A DNA stretch of 64,000 nucleotides, taken from Erinaceus europaeus (Eukaryota > Chordata > Mammalia > Eulipotyphla > Erinaceidae). The notes below the pieces were generated by a model that saw nothing but the letters and a program-made list of their open reading frames with translations, did not search any database and had not been told where the DNA came from. Shown piece by piece: positions 8,936-19,689 of this stretch (its first letter is position 1; each line of letters starts with the position of its first letter). The stretch spans positions 12,865,659 through 12,929,658 of the forward strand of contig NC_080164.1 in NCBI RefSeq assembly GCF_950295315.1, read 5' to 3'. The position numbers and the translations under genes were made by a program.

Positions 8936-10295
8936 CCTGGATTGTCCTTTTCAATGAGAAAAACAACTTCAAATGAATGTATATGTATATGAGAAAGATA
9001 ACTTTTCCTTTCCTCAATACACAAGTTATGTTGTTGGATGTCATGTTTCAGATGTATTCTTTATATACACTCATTAAAAACTTAAAGTTCAGCAGTTTAC
9101 CAGTTGAGACACCACCTCCAGTCTGTTTCACCAACAAGAAGAAGGCTGAAGTGAGGACTCCCCTAAGACTCACCAAATGCAACTTACAGAAATAAGAAAA
9201 CAAACAAACACCATTATCCTCTCTTCATAGAACAGAAACAAATGAACCACAAAGAGATTGTTAGTGTGTGGAAGGCTGCGGAGAACACAAGGGGAAAGAC
9301 AAGCATTTTAACCCAGGTACTCTGGGTCCAAATTCTATACAACCATGTGATGCTTTCCTGGCTCCCTCTCTGATTATTAAATCTGAACGTTTTTATATGT
9401 TCTATTTTAGCTCAACCCAATATGTTATTATTTACAGGCTGATATAACTCTATCTCTATTTCTCTAGAATGCATAGTTCTTCAGAGCAAGAGATCAGTCT
9501 TCTGTGTCTTCTCAAGAAATTATCCAGTGTCTCCTATATAAGGAAGACAACAACACTGAATATTTATCTAGGCATAACAATGAGCCAGACGTGGGGGAAT
9601 TTCTCTGTTCAATTTGTGTTTTCTCAGAAGGCAAGAAGTGAGAGATATAGCCAGGGAGGTAGAGAGAGGACAGGAGAGGATGAGAATTGAGAGATATGTG
9701 GGTTGAATCAAACTGTAGAAGTGGTTTGTGACAAAAAAAAAAAAACAGAGCCTAGAGAGGCAGGGGAGGGACAGATATTTTAAGAGCCTGAAGTAGATTT
9801 TATTTTTGCTCTGCTCAATGTTTTGAAAATTCAGTCTAAGGTTTATTGTAAATCTATTTGAAAGGAGTTGCTAAATTTTAACTAGAAATTCTTCTTTGTG
9901 CTAAATAATCTTTATCACATTCTAAATTATAGCCAGGGAGCAATATCATTACAGGGCTGTTTAGCCAGAGCAGTTTATGTGCAAAGTCAGGAAAAGGTGA
10001 TGATGCCTATCAAAATATATAATAAAGAACTTTTAAAAATCATGGGTATCTTTATTTACTCAAAATACTTTTTATTTAGCCATTCTGAAGCATTTAAATT
10101 AAAGAGAAGAATGGAATGAACCAGTGGGAACTGCAAAATGTCTATGAAATGATAATAATAATATTTTGTACTCTTGCAATACTTACCTTGAAAGAAGGTC
10201 AACGCACTTTGCAACCATTAACACATTCAGCCTTGAAGAAACCTGTGGGCTGTGTAGGTGGCAAGCTGTTCTGAGCTCACTTTGTCGCAAAGGGA
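8936..10295. other. Largest repeat-poor block in the left part
   Basis: About 1.3 kb in which I recognise no SINE, L1 or LTR. There is an A-run at 9733-9745. Reading frames are short (up to 76 codons) and show no domain or splice-flanked pattern. It may be unique intronic or intergenic sequence. Confidence 0.45.
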
Positions 10296-10575
10296 AATAA
10301 AGGAAGCTAGGCGGTGACCCACCTGGTTAATTACAGGTAGTACTAAGCCTGAGGACCCTTGTAAGGACCCCAGTTCAAGACTCTGGCTCCCCAGCTGCAG
10401 TAGAAGTAGTGAAGCAGGTCTGTGGGTTTCTGTCTTTGTCTCTTCCTCTCTATCTCCCCCTCCTCTCTCAATTTCTCTTGGTCCTATCCAATAAAAATAG
10501 AAAAAAATGGCCACCAGAAACAGTGGATTCTTAGAGCAGACACTGAGCCCTAGTGAGAACCCTGGAGGAAAAAAG
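10296..10575 (+). repeat. SINE-A long
   Basis: Head 'gctaggcggtgacccacctggtta', B-box 'agttcaagactctgg', pyrimidine tract, then the long-form 3' module 'atggccaccagaaacagtgg...gagaaccctggagg' and A-rich end. Confidence 0.85.
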
Positions 10576-11190
10576 TAAAGTAAAATAAAGAGGAAGGCAT
10601 TAAGTAGAAACTCTCAAGGCAGAGGTCAAATCTGTTCAGGGGGGCTGGGGTAGACCTTGAAGAACTGCCCCCCCTTGGGGATTTTCACTTTTGCAGTAAT
10701 GGGAAAAGTGCTTCTTCACATGTGCCAACACAGCTGCCAGGTCACTTACAGAGGAAAATGTGTGTGTTGAATAATCACAGAAAGAGTGTGTTTTTGCACA
10801 ACCTCTTCTTGACACCTTGTCACCAAAAGAAGCTCACAGTCCTATGACAGCCCCATCCAATGCTGACCTGCTTTGTGTCAGGAAGGTAGCAAGTCTGTTA
10901 GGGACTAGTTGACTGAAGCCATAACAGGCAGACCTCAGAAGCAAGGTAGCGTTAGTGATGCGTAAGTTCATGCAGCTCTCATTAAGTCCACTTCATCAGG
11001 AAGCAGAGACTCACATTATGACTGTCTAACTCCCCTTTTAGGAGCTGCATGTGAGAGGAAAGGCAATGAGGTCACAAGCAAGGCCTCATCCAGGACACTG
11101 TCTCCAGTCAGAAACATTCGAAGGAACCCAGTCTCTGCCTCCTCTGTTGAAAAGTCCCCTTTTTACTAAAGAGGACTACCCCTTGCCTTG
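10576..11190. other. No recognised feature
   Basis: Unique-looking sequence up to the LTR start. No repeat or coding evidence. Confidence 0.45.
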
Positions 11191-11589
11191 TGTTGGTATG
11201 CTTCTAATTCTGCTTCTAAGATCCCTTCTGTTTCATTGGTTTAATCCCCCCTGCTTAACACTGTATTCTATTTACATAACCACTGTTAACTAAGTACCAC
11301 CCTGCCTGCAGGGCACTGGTTTAATCCCCACTGGTTCATGATGTCTTTTTGCTCTGCCCCCTCTCGTAGTCACCCTGATTTCCTCCACCATCTTTTCGCT
11401 CCACCCTCTCTATGTCACATCCTGTTTCCACCCTACTTGGCGAGTATATATATATAAGGACAGGATTGTGATTAGGGATAGTTTATCTTGGCTTAGATTG
11501 CACTGCATTTCCACATGAATAAAGAGATACTGCTGCCCAGCTCAGCCATGAGTCCCTGGTCTTCTGTCTCCCGCCCTGGCCCAGCCCAT
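11191..11589 (+). mobile_element. Solo LTR, + orientation
   Basis: Starts TGTTGGTATGCTTCT, contains 'tctatttacataacc', a TATA-like 'agtatatatatataagg', AATAAA at about 11519, and ends near 'gcccagccca'. It is roughly 90% identical by eye to the LTR at 11887-12282, which lies in the opposite orientation. I see no 6-bp TSD, so the 3' boundary may be eroded or rearranged. Confidence 0.9.
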
Positions 11590-11649
11590 GATATGTCAAA
11601 GGTCCTTTAGAGCAGTTGCGAACCTTTACATTTGATGTTCCTTCCTCCT

Positions 11650-11813
11650 CCCTCAGATGTATTGATTAATTTTGGAAGAAAGACCAGAGCACTGTTCTGG
11701 AATATGGTGTGGTAGGGATTGAACCAGGTTCTTATATAGACAAGTCCTGAGTACTCATCTCCCTATCTCCTTGGTCATAGAGATGTATGCATTTACTATG
11801 AGAGAGAAAGAGA

Positions 11814-11865
<52 letters not shown>

Positions 11866-11880
11866 TTGTGCTGGGGGTAC
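11650..11880 (-). repeat. SINE-C fragment and (AG)n repeat
   Basis: Bases 11660-11785 read on - as SINE-C ('accaaggagatagggagatgag', 'ggttcaatccctacc'). Bases 11802-11863 are (AG)n, which grew from the CT-rich part of such a SINE. Confidence 0.7.
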
Positions 11881-11886
11881 AGACAT

Positions 11887-12282
11887 TGCCGGACTAGTGT
11901 GGGCGGGAGAGAGAGATGACCAAGGACTCATGGCTGAGCTGGGAAGCAGTATCTCTTAATTCATGTGGAACGCAGCACAATCTAAGCTATCTCTAATCAC
12001 AATCCTGTCCTTATATATACTCGCCAAGTAGGGTGGAAACAGGATGTGAAATAGAGAGGGTGGAGCAAAAAAAAGACTGGTGGAAATTAGGGTGTACTAG
12101 GAGAGGGGGCAGGGGGCGGAGCAAAAAGACATCATGAACCAATGGAGATTAAACCAATGCCCTGCAGGCAGGGTGGTGCTTAGTTAACAGTGGTTATGTA
12201 AATAGAATACAGTGTTAAGCAGGGGGGATTAAACCAATGAAACAGAAGGGGTTTTAGAAGCAGAATTAGAAGCATACCAACA
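11887..12282 (-). mobile_element. Solo LTR, - orientation, 6-bp TSD
   Basis: On -, it starts TGTTGGTATGC at 12282 and ends ...GTCCGGCA at 11887. It is bracketed by 'agacat' at 11881-11886 and 12283-12288. Its own TSD shows that it inserted independently of the neighbouring + strand LTR. Confidence 0.96.
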
Positions 12283-12294
12283 AGACATTATTAT

Positions 12295-12295
<1 letters not shown>

Positions 12296-12325
<30 letters not shown>

Positions 12326-12585
12326 CTCCACGGTTATCTCTGGAATCCACTGCTCCTGAAGGCCATTTTTTTCCATTTTATTTAGTAGGACAGAGAGAAA
12401 TTGAGAGGAGAGGGGCATAACACAAGGAGAGAGAGAGAGACACCTGCAGACCTGTTTTACCTCCTGTGGAGCATCCCTGCTGAAGGTGGGGAGCAGGGAC
12501 TTGAACCCAAGTCTTTGCACAGGTCCCTGTGTGCAGTTATTGTGTGAGCTTAACCTGGTGTGCCACCGCCTGCCCCCCACCCTGA
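12296..12585 (-). repeat. SINE-A long with (TG)n tail
   Basis: A (TG)n run at 12297-12326 is followed by a - strand SINE: 3' module 'tttctggaatccactgctcctgaagg', body 'ctgcagacctgttttacctcctgtgg', B-box 'ggacttgaacccaagtc', and head ending near 12580. Confidence 0.88.
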
Positions 12586-12589
12586 ACAC

Positions 12590-13299
12590 TATTCTTTACA
12601 TTGGCATCAGTGAAGACTCCTCATGATCGAGTCAGACAATGATTTTTGAGTGACAGAAATCATCTGCCTACCCTCAAGCTCCTGCTGCAGTATCATCCAG
12701 TTCACCTCAATGGACAGTTTTAAATGGAGGCACCAGAGAATAACTCCAAGGTATTAGGAGGTGCTGTTTTCAGTTCAGATGCCAGGGTACTCCAGACCAT
12801 CAGATTCCGCTCCACAACATCGTCCCTACAGAGCAAACATCTACTCCCCTGGTCCTCTGGACACTCACTCCAGACAATGGACTGAGGGAGAAATGATTAA
12901 ACAATCGAGAAACAAGTGCTCCTTTGAGGATACTGCTACAAAAGGAGGAACATTGTACAAGACCAAAGCTGAGAGAGAAATCTCATCTCTGTGAGGAAGA
13001 GGTACAAGATAAGTGAAAACCAACAGTGTCAAATGACGGTGCTGAATTTACCACAAGGGGAATCTCAGTTGAAGGAAGCACTCCTAGAGAAATGGTGTCC
13101 AGAGAACTAATGTTGTTCTCTGCCATATGCCTGCAACCCAGGTCAGAGCCCAGACGGCATCACATTGAAGGAAGCTTCAGTGCTGTGTTTATTTTCTCCC
13201 TCCCCCTGCCCTCTCTCTTTTATAAAATGGCAACACTGTGGTCAGAGTTCAAAGGTATCATGTTGAGGTAGACAACAGAAAGATAAAAACTAATATTGA
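12590..13299. other. No recognised feature
   Basis: Unique-looking sequence with two + frames of 77 and 81 codons. Neither shows a recognised domain. It could be an old, unrecognised repeat. Confidence 0.4.
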
Positions 13300-13910
13300 C
13301 TGAGCTCACGTATTGTTGAAGCTTAGGGATGAAGAGCAGTCAGGGAACAGGTTCAAATCCCCTATGCTCACTTGCAGGGGGCAACTTCCTGAGCAGGGAA
13401 ATGGCTTCAGGTGCCTCTCTGTCTCTCCCCTCTCTATCTTCCCCTTCCCTCTTGATTTCTCTCTGTCTCTAGAAAGCAAATAGATAATATATTGAAATAG
13501 AAATTCAAAGAGCTTAAAAATGAGAGGGAATAGTAAGGGAGAACATAAGAAGAAATTTGGACTGAGTGTGTCATATCTCAACAAAGCAAAGGATTCTGGG
13601 AAAGGAGGGAGAAAGACCAGATGAAGGGAGGTTAGGATCCTGTTCTGACTCCTAGACACCAGTCAAGGGAAGATGAGAGCCTGTGTCTTAAACTGTAAAC
13701 CATGGGGCCAGGTAGTGGCACAGCTGCTTAAATGCACACATTACAGGCCACAGGGACCCAGGTTTGAGCCCCTGGCCCTCACCTACAGGGGGAAAACTTC
13801 AGGAGTGGTCTTGAAGCAGTGCTAACTCTTCACCCTCCCCTCTCAATTTCCCTCTGTCTCTATACAATAATAAATAAGTAAAATAAAAATAGAGTGCCTA
13901 TTACAAAAAA
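13300..13910 (+). repeat. Two SINE-B copies
   Basis: Copy 1 at 13315-13495 (B-box 'ggttcaaatcccc', end 'ctcttgatttctctctgtctc'). Copy 2 at 13708-13905 (head 'ggggccaggtagtggcacag', B-box 'ggtttgagcccctgg', A-rich end). The sequence between them is unremarkable. Confidence 0.85.
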
Positions 13911-13925
13911 AAAAAACTATAAACA

Positions 13926-14228
13926 GGGATATGGGATGTAGTACAGCAGGTTAAGTACATGTGGCACAAAGCACAAGCTCCGGCATAAGGATCCCGGTTC
14001 GAACCCCGGCTCCCCACCTGCAGGGGAGTCGCTTCACAGGCGGTGAAGCAGGTCTGCAGGTGTCTGTCTTTCTCTCCCCCTCTTTGTCTTTCCCTCCTCT
14101 CTCCATTTCTCTCTGTCCTATCCAACAACAAGGACATCAATAACAACAACAATAATAACTACAACAACAATTTCAAAACAACAAGGGCAACAAAAGGGAA
14201 TATAAATAAATATATTAAAAATTTACAA
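13926..14228 (+). repeat. SINE-A
   Basis: Complete: B-box 'ggttcgaaccccggctcccc', 'cctgcaggggagtcgcttca', pyrimidine tract, and (CAA/TAA)n tail at 14125-14210. The body is close to consensus, so the copy is relatively young, although the head is altered ('gggatatgggatgtag'). Confidence 0.95.
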
Positions 14229-14533
14229 AAACTATAAACCATTAACTTATTTAAAAAGTAAACCCATTTGACAACTGTAATGTAAACAAATACCACCCCC
14301 AATAAAATGATAAAAAAAGCAAAATAAAATATAAATAAAAGAGATGAGAAATGTGTGGATTCTAGAACAACAAGTAACAGGTTCAGTTGTAGACAAGAGG
14401 ATAGTTACTTTGGTAACTTGTTATATGATATAGCCTTATCTTCAAGAATCATATAGTCATTTAATAAGTGATCATGTGAATGAAGGAAGGAAGGAGGGAA
14501 TCAGTGAAATTATCCTAAGGAAAGAATGTTCAT

Positions 14534-14840
14534 GAGGCTGGGGAGATAGTGCAGTGACAGTTTCCACAGTGGGTTCACTTTTACTACTTTAGCTTAATGA
14601 GGAGAGAGAGAGAGAGAAACACAGAGACCAGAGCACTGCTCAGTTCTAACTTACACTGGTTCCAGAAGTTGAACCTGGAGTCTCAGGAATGAGACTTGTG
14701 CATAAAGATCATGCTCTCTCCCTGGCCCTTGAGCAGTGACTTTACACTAGTGTTGTGTCTGTGGTCCCAGAGATCATCCCAGATTCAATCCCCAGCACCA
14801 CCACATGCCAAGGCTACACAGGAATAGGGTCATTCTCTTT
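14534..14840. repeat. SINE-C copies, probably two in opposite orientation
   Basis: Bases 14580-14728 read on - ('ccagggagagagcatgatc...aggttcaacttctgg'). Bases 14735-14820 read on + ('cagagatcatcccagattcaatccccagcacc'). A third piece, 'gctggggagatagtgcag', lies at 14538-14556. Confidence 0.6.
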
Positions 14841-14949
14841 CCCTCCACACCTCTACCAGGCCAAGCCCTTCTGTCTCTCTTGCTCATTAACTCAACAACA
14901 TTCCAAAGATAAAGTGAAAATCAGAAGAGACTCCCAGAGAGATAAAGAA

Positions 14950-15080
14950 TAGGAGAGCTATTAGGGGATGGGATGGGATACAGAGTACTGGTGGTAGGAA
15001 TTTTGTGGAGATGTACCCCTCTTATCCTATGGTTTTTGTCAGTGTTTCCTTTTTATAAATAAAAATTAAAAAAGAAGAAG
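14950..15080 (+). repeat. Family X 3' end
   Basis: 'ggagagctattaggggatggg...tgtacccctcttatcctatgg...tttataaataaaaatt' matches the last 130 bases of family X. 5'-truncated. Confidence 0.85.
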
Positions 15081-15299
15081 AGACTCTGACTTCTCAGAGA
15101 GAAGTATAGTATCTCTAAGTGGATGGTATATTATGGGGTGGTAGTGCCTGCAGTGATGACAGGGAAGGAGGGGGAAGGACAAAACCAGCAGGTTTAAAAT
15201 ATCATACCATGAGTTACTTTCTACCTAAAATGTAAAGGCAGACAATAATGTTCCTATAAAGGCTTACTGACTTGAATTACCACGGCATTTCCATAACTT

Positions 15300-15480
15300 T
15301 ATTTTATTTATTGAATAGAGACAGTAAGAAAGAGAGAGGAGGAGGCAGGGGGTGGGGGGAGGGAGATATACACTGTGATCCCTGAAAATTGCCCTCTGCA
15401 GATGGGGACCAGGGACTTGAACCTGGATCTCTGTGCACTGTAATATGTTCACGAAACCAGCACCTAACTGTTCCTCTAAG
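15300..15480 (-). repeat. SINE-B/A remnant
   Basis: On -, 'caagtccctggtccccatctgcagagggcaatttt' followed by a CT-rich tract matches a diverged SINE body. Confidence 0.65.
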
Positions 15481-15639
15481 ATGCCATGATAAAGAGCCAC
15501 CTGGCTCCTCAATAAACCATTCAGAGTCAGAATGGAGCTGGACCCAGCAGTCTGAGTCAGGGTCTTGGAACATGAAGAGGTTGAAATGACTGAAGTGGAG
15601 CCTGGAAGACCATCTTGTGCCGGGTCATATCACCTCATG

Positions 15640-16335
15640 TCAGAAGATTAGGTCCACACAGACGCCTCGGGGGCTTACAGTTAATGGTATTTATATACTT
15701 TCCTCATAAGTGAAAGCTACTGTCTGCCCTAATCCAGCTTTCTAGGCCTATTCTCAACCCTGACATCATCTTCCCAGACAAGACTTTTAGCCCACCTGCA
15801 TGTTAGCTGTCAGGCTTAGGAAAAAATTACTAATATCATAGGTCCCTTGGAAAATACCTAAAATAGACTTCCTAGCTTTTCCCACATGAAGACTCCTAAT
15901 TTCACCTGTTCTAGTCCTACCTTTGTGTTCCTGTCTATTAAACAATTTGTCCTGCATTTTATATACGGCATTTCAGCCGCCAGGTTGCAGACACTATCAT
16001 GATACCAACCTAACCTCCCTGGGAAGACAACATCACTAACCTCCACTCACCAGAGCCCTGCCCCACTAGGGAAAGACAGAAGCAGGTGGAGGGTATGGAT
16101 CCACCTGCCAACATCCATGTCCAGCGGAGAAGCAATTGCTGATGCCAGACCTTCTACCTTCTTCTGCTTCCTATAAAGAATGTTGGTCCCAGAGTGATAA
16201 AGAATAGGGAAGCTTCCAATGGAGGGAAGGGGACACAGAACTCTGGTGGTGGTAACTATATGGAATTTTACCCCTATTATCTTACAATCTTGCTAATAAG
16301 TATTAAATCACTAATAAAAAATCAAAAAAGAACAA
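15640..16335 (+). repeat. Family X, long copy
   Basis: Almost 700 bases shared in pieces with 30252-30770, 41375-42015, 53560-54350 and 56565-56935. Markers in order: 'ccctgacatcatcttccc', 'gcatgttagctgtcaggct', 'attaaacaatttgtcctgc', 'agccctgccccactaggg', 'gataaagaatagggaagc', 'ggaattttacccctattatc', and 'ttaaatcactaataaaaaatc'. The polyA-like end and 5' truncation of other copies indicate retroposition. No open frame of note. Confidence 0.85.
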
Positions 16336-16339
16336 AGAC

Positions 16340-16885
16340 CTGCTATCCTCTCCTATCCAATAATATATCTCTCCTAATCTCAACCTTGGCCAAAACCCAA
16401 GAGGTAATCACTTTGGAAATGACATATATGGGTTTTCTTATTCATTGTAATAACAAAAATTGTCATAAACACTTGTATTGAGGCATAGTGAATATACAGA
16501 AAAATGTGAGATAGCTATTCCTATGCCTATACTCCACGGACAAATTCCAACATGTTGTTTTGAGCAAGTCAGACACAAAATCACAGAGCATGAACACTTA
16601 TATGAAGTTCAAGAAGCAGAAGAAACTAATTTACAGTGATATTTGTTTTTAATTGAGGTTATCTAGACATCCTTCTCCTTAAAGATGCCAGTGACTAGTT
16701 ATTTGCTATAATTTTCACTACAGCCATTACGTCCTTAAATGAATACTTGACATGACCTCAAAAATAGCTCCATAAAATGATACTATAGAAAGATGGATTG
16801 CTAATCCTTTCAACTTCCTTTCTAGTGTCAAGGCAAACATGTTCTCTCTCGCTCTGGCTCTCACTCACTTTCTCTCAATCCAACT
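16340..16885. other. No recognised feature
   Basis: AT-rich unique sequence without a recognised element. Confidence 0.4.
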
Positions 16886-16889
16886 GGAG

Positions 16890-17010
16890 GATTAATCCCA
16901 CCATTACATTCTGCACAAAGGCTACATTTCACAGATGAGACTGTCAGGTTAAGCAGGTTACAGTGGCAAAGTGTCCACTCAAACCCACACCTTCCTTCCA
17001 GCAGTTCACA
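16890..17010 (-). repeat. MIR-like old SINE
   Basis: 'ttcacagatgagactgtcaggttaagcaggtta...' with 'actcaaacccacacc' is the reverse complement of the MIR core and 3' part ('...tcatctgtaaaatg'). Diverged, as expected for this pre-placental family. Confidence 0.7.
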
Positions 17011-17684
17011 GAACACAGAAAATCTCTCCCTATAGACAAGGATGAGGTCACACATAAGTTTCAGTTGATTTCAAAGTTTTTTTTTTTTTTTTTTCTCCAA
17101 GTATCTCCTGACTCACAGAACAGTTGACAAGGCTAAAAGTTCAGAAAGGTACACAAAATATTGATTTTCCTTACCTGGATTTACTTAGAATCCCAACAAC
17201 ATAATCTTAGAGGATTTCAAAATGTCTGGCTTAAGAACACTGAAGCAGGTAGGCTCCAAACTCAACTCTCTCATTTAATTTGGATGTCCCTGCTTATAGT
17301 GATTTGTGTCTCCTGTAACTCAGATTTAAAGCTGAATAAAATGGCCAAGATATTTATCCGGAGTGGAAAGCCAATTTGATCACTATAACATGGGAAGATA
17401 TTGACAATTGCAGTAAAATTCCAGCTAGCGCATTCATTTCTGGGAGATTTTATTTTAAGCTAGGCATAAACCTTCCACTTACTTCACCAAATAGACCATC
17501 CTTTTAAGGAACATGCTCCCACTTCCATCATAAAGCTTTTTGCAGACACCCTGCTGTGTTTCTGGCTGGTAGACAGTTGGCCTGAGCACCTTCTCTGTGG
17601 CTCTTCAGGAATCTTCATACTGCCATGCCTGCACAGATACTTATGTTTCCTGTACTATTTACATGACTTCAATCTGAAACATCA
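17011..17684. other. Repeat-poor unique sequence
   Basis: T-run at 17078-17094; otherwise no repeat recognised. The 72-codon + frame at 17161 has no recognised domain. Confidence 0.45.
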
Positions 17685-17785
17685 GGACAGAAACTGACAC
17701 TAATCATTTTAAGCCTCAGTTTCTTTATCTATAAATGAAGATAATATTAGATAATATCTTGGAGTTGTAGTAGGCCTGTATATAT
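17685..17785 (+). repeat. MIR fragment
   Basis: 'aagcctcagtttctttatctataaatgaagataata' is the diagnostic 3' portion of MIR ('gcctcagtttcctcatctgtaaaatg'). Confidence 0.85.
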
Positions 17786-17914
17786 GCTAGGATGGTCACA
17801 ACACCCCCTACAGACAATAGCATAAGTTCAATTTTCTGTGAATGGAAGAGTTAGTAGCTGGCATCCGTTGACATTCTTGCAGGTGTACAACATAAAAAGA
17901 AGGTGAGGGATGGG

Positions 17915-18228
17915 GGGGGGAGGGCAGTGGTGCACCACACCTGGGTAAGTGCACATAGTACTAAGAGCAAAGACCCAGACAAGGATCCAAGTTCAAGGCC
18001 CTGCTCTCCACCTGCAGTGGGAACACATCATTAGTGGTGAATCAGGTCCACAGGTCCCTATCTCTCTCACCTATCATCTATTTATCTATCTATCTATCTA
18101 TCTATCTCCCCCTCCTCTCTCTATTTATCTCAGTCCTATCCAACAAAATGGAAAAACTGGCCTCCAGGAGCAGTAGATTCATAGTGCAGGCACCAAGCCC
18201 CAGCAATAACCCTGGAAGTAAAAAGGTC
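17915..18228 (+). repeat. SINE-A long with (CTAT)n
   Basis: Head 'gggagggcagtggtgcaccacacctgg', B-box 'agttcaaggccctgc', a (CTAT)n expansion at 18070-18107 inside the pyrimidine section, then the 3' module 'ctggcctccaggagcagtag...ccagcaataaccctgg'. Confidence 0.9.
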
Positions 18229-18424
18229 AAGGATGCTTAGTGCTTCGAGGATGCCTGACCTGATCAATAACATACCTACATGACTCTCCTGGGAGGTGCT
18301 TGTCCAGTTTCTGCCTGAATAATTATACTGACAAATCACAACTTCATTCTCAAAATTGTCCATTCCAAATACAATGCTCTGACTAGAAGTAGACCGACCC
18401 AGCCCCAGCTTGCGTGGACATGAA

Positions 18425-18690
18425 GGAACCATGTAAGTGAGACAAACCAGAAGGACCACCAATACCAGATGATCTTACAGGTTGAATTTGAGAACAGGAA
18501 GGAAAGGGTGCACCTGGGGGAGGAGGGAGGCAGAAAAGCATACAGAGAGCATCTGGAAATTTGGGTGCGATGGTGGAGAAGGACTTAAGCCAATAGTGGG
18601 GCTGTTTTGCAGACACCTACCAAGGGGAGGTCAGAACTGTACCCATGTTACTACTGTGTTGTAAATCATTATTTCCCTAAGAAAGAGACT
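18425..18690 (+). repeat. L1 3' UTR fragment
   Basis: 'gtaagtgagacaaaccagaagg...aataccagatgatct' matches the L1 3' UTR start seen at 27545-27580. 'gttttgcagacacctaccaa...gtaaatcatta' matches the end at 29220-29300. 5'-truncated. Confidence 0.75.
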
Positions 18691-19244
18691 AGGGGGAGGA
18701 GAAAAAAAAAGCAGCCTTGAAAACTCCAAGTCAGATGAATGAATGCCTTTTCTTCCCTAAACTCTAGAAGTGATTGGTGCTGATGACACGTGGACTCCTT
18801 GCTGTCCAGGGCACAGCTGTTGTCAAGTAAATATGGTGTTGAAATAGCAAGGCCAGTGCTTACTGCCGGTCTTTTGTTCAAGTGGCCCTTCCCTCTGCCG
18901 CGCCCCTGCACAGAATGTTTTCCCATGTCCTACTTGCCACAAATTCTGCATCCTTTTCTCTGAGCCTGAGTTAATGGTCTTTGAAAGTCTGTGAAAGGAC
19001 CAGAAATCGTGGCTTTGCCAGGCTCTGAACCCACAGGAGGAATAAATAGTATTCCACTCTGAAGTGGGTCTTGTCACAGAAGAAAGAGTAGGGCCCACTT
19101 TCTAAATGGGATATGGACGGAAGTTATTTTTATATATGGTCATATACACAGATTATGCCAACTCATTTTGTTTGCAATAAAACTGAAATACTGCTAATAA
19201 TTATTTTTATCACCAACTCTGATCTTCTCTGGCTCATAGCTTAG

Positions 19245-19285
<41 letters not shown>

Positions 19286-19344
19286 CTAAAATCAATATTT
19301 AATAAAGTCATCACTGTCTGTGTCCTAAACTAAAGTTTATCCAC

Positions 19345-19383
<39 letters not shown>

Positions 19384-19493
19384 TTTTTTCTTAACTAAAA
19401 TAATTGCTGCTTTCTGCTGGGTCCTTACAGTATTTCACTTTAAAGTGTAATGAAGTTAGGATCTTCCCAAATGCTAAAAACTTAATTATTGGG
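18691..19493. other. Unique sequence with two microsatellites
   Basis: (TA)n at 19249-19282 and (CA)n at 19350-19381. The remainder shows no recognised repeat. - strand frames of 85 and 91 codons lack domains. Confidence 0.55.
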
Positions 19494-19620
19494 CTGTGGA
19501 GATAGCATAATGGTGATTATGGAAAAGGACTTTCATGCCTGGGGCTTTCAAGTTCCAAGTTCAGTCCTATGCATGAATATAAGTCAAAGCTGAGCACTTC
19601 TCTGATGAAACAAAGACATT
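19494..19620 (+). repeat. SINE-C
   Basis: 'gggctgtggagatagcataatggtgat' and 'catgcctggggctttcaagttccaagttcagtcc' are the head and B-box regions. Ends 'gctgagcacttctctg'. Confidence 0.8.
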
Positions 19621-19689
19621 TACTGCTTTTACAATACCTTAGCCATTTATACTCCTGCAGGAAGGAAGCTGCTTACATATTGTTTTTTT

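Noticed and set aside
1..12282. One provirus bounded by the LTRs at 1, 5131, 11191 or 11887
   Set aside because: Orientations and separate TSDs show independent solo LTRs, and no gag, pol or env sequence lies between them.
18136..18462. 108-codon - frame
   Set aside because: Runs out of a SINE-A long into an L1 3' UTR; not a gene.
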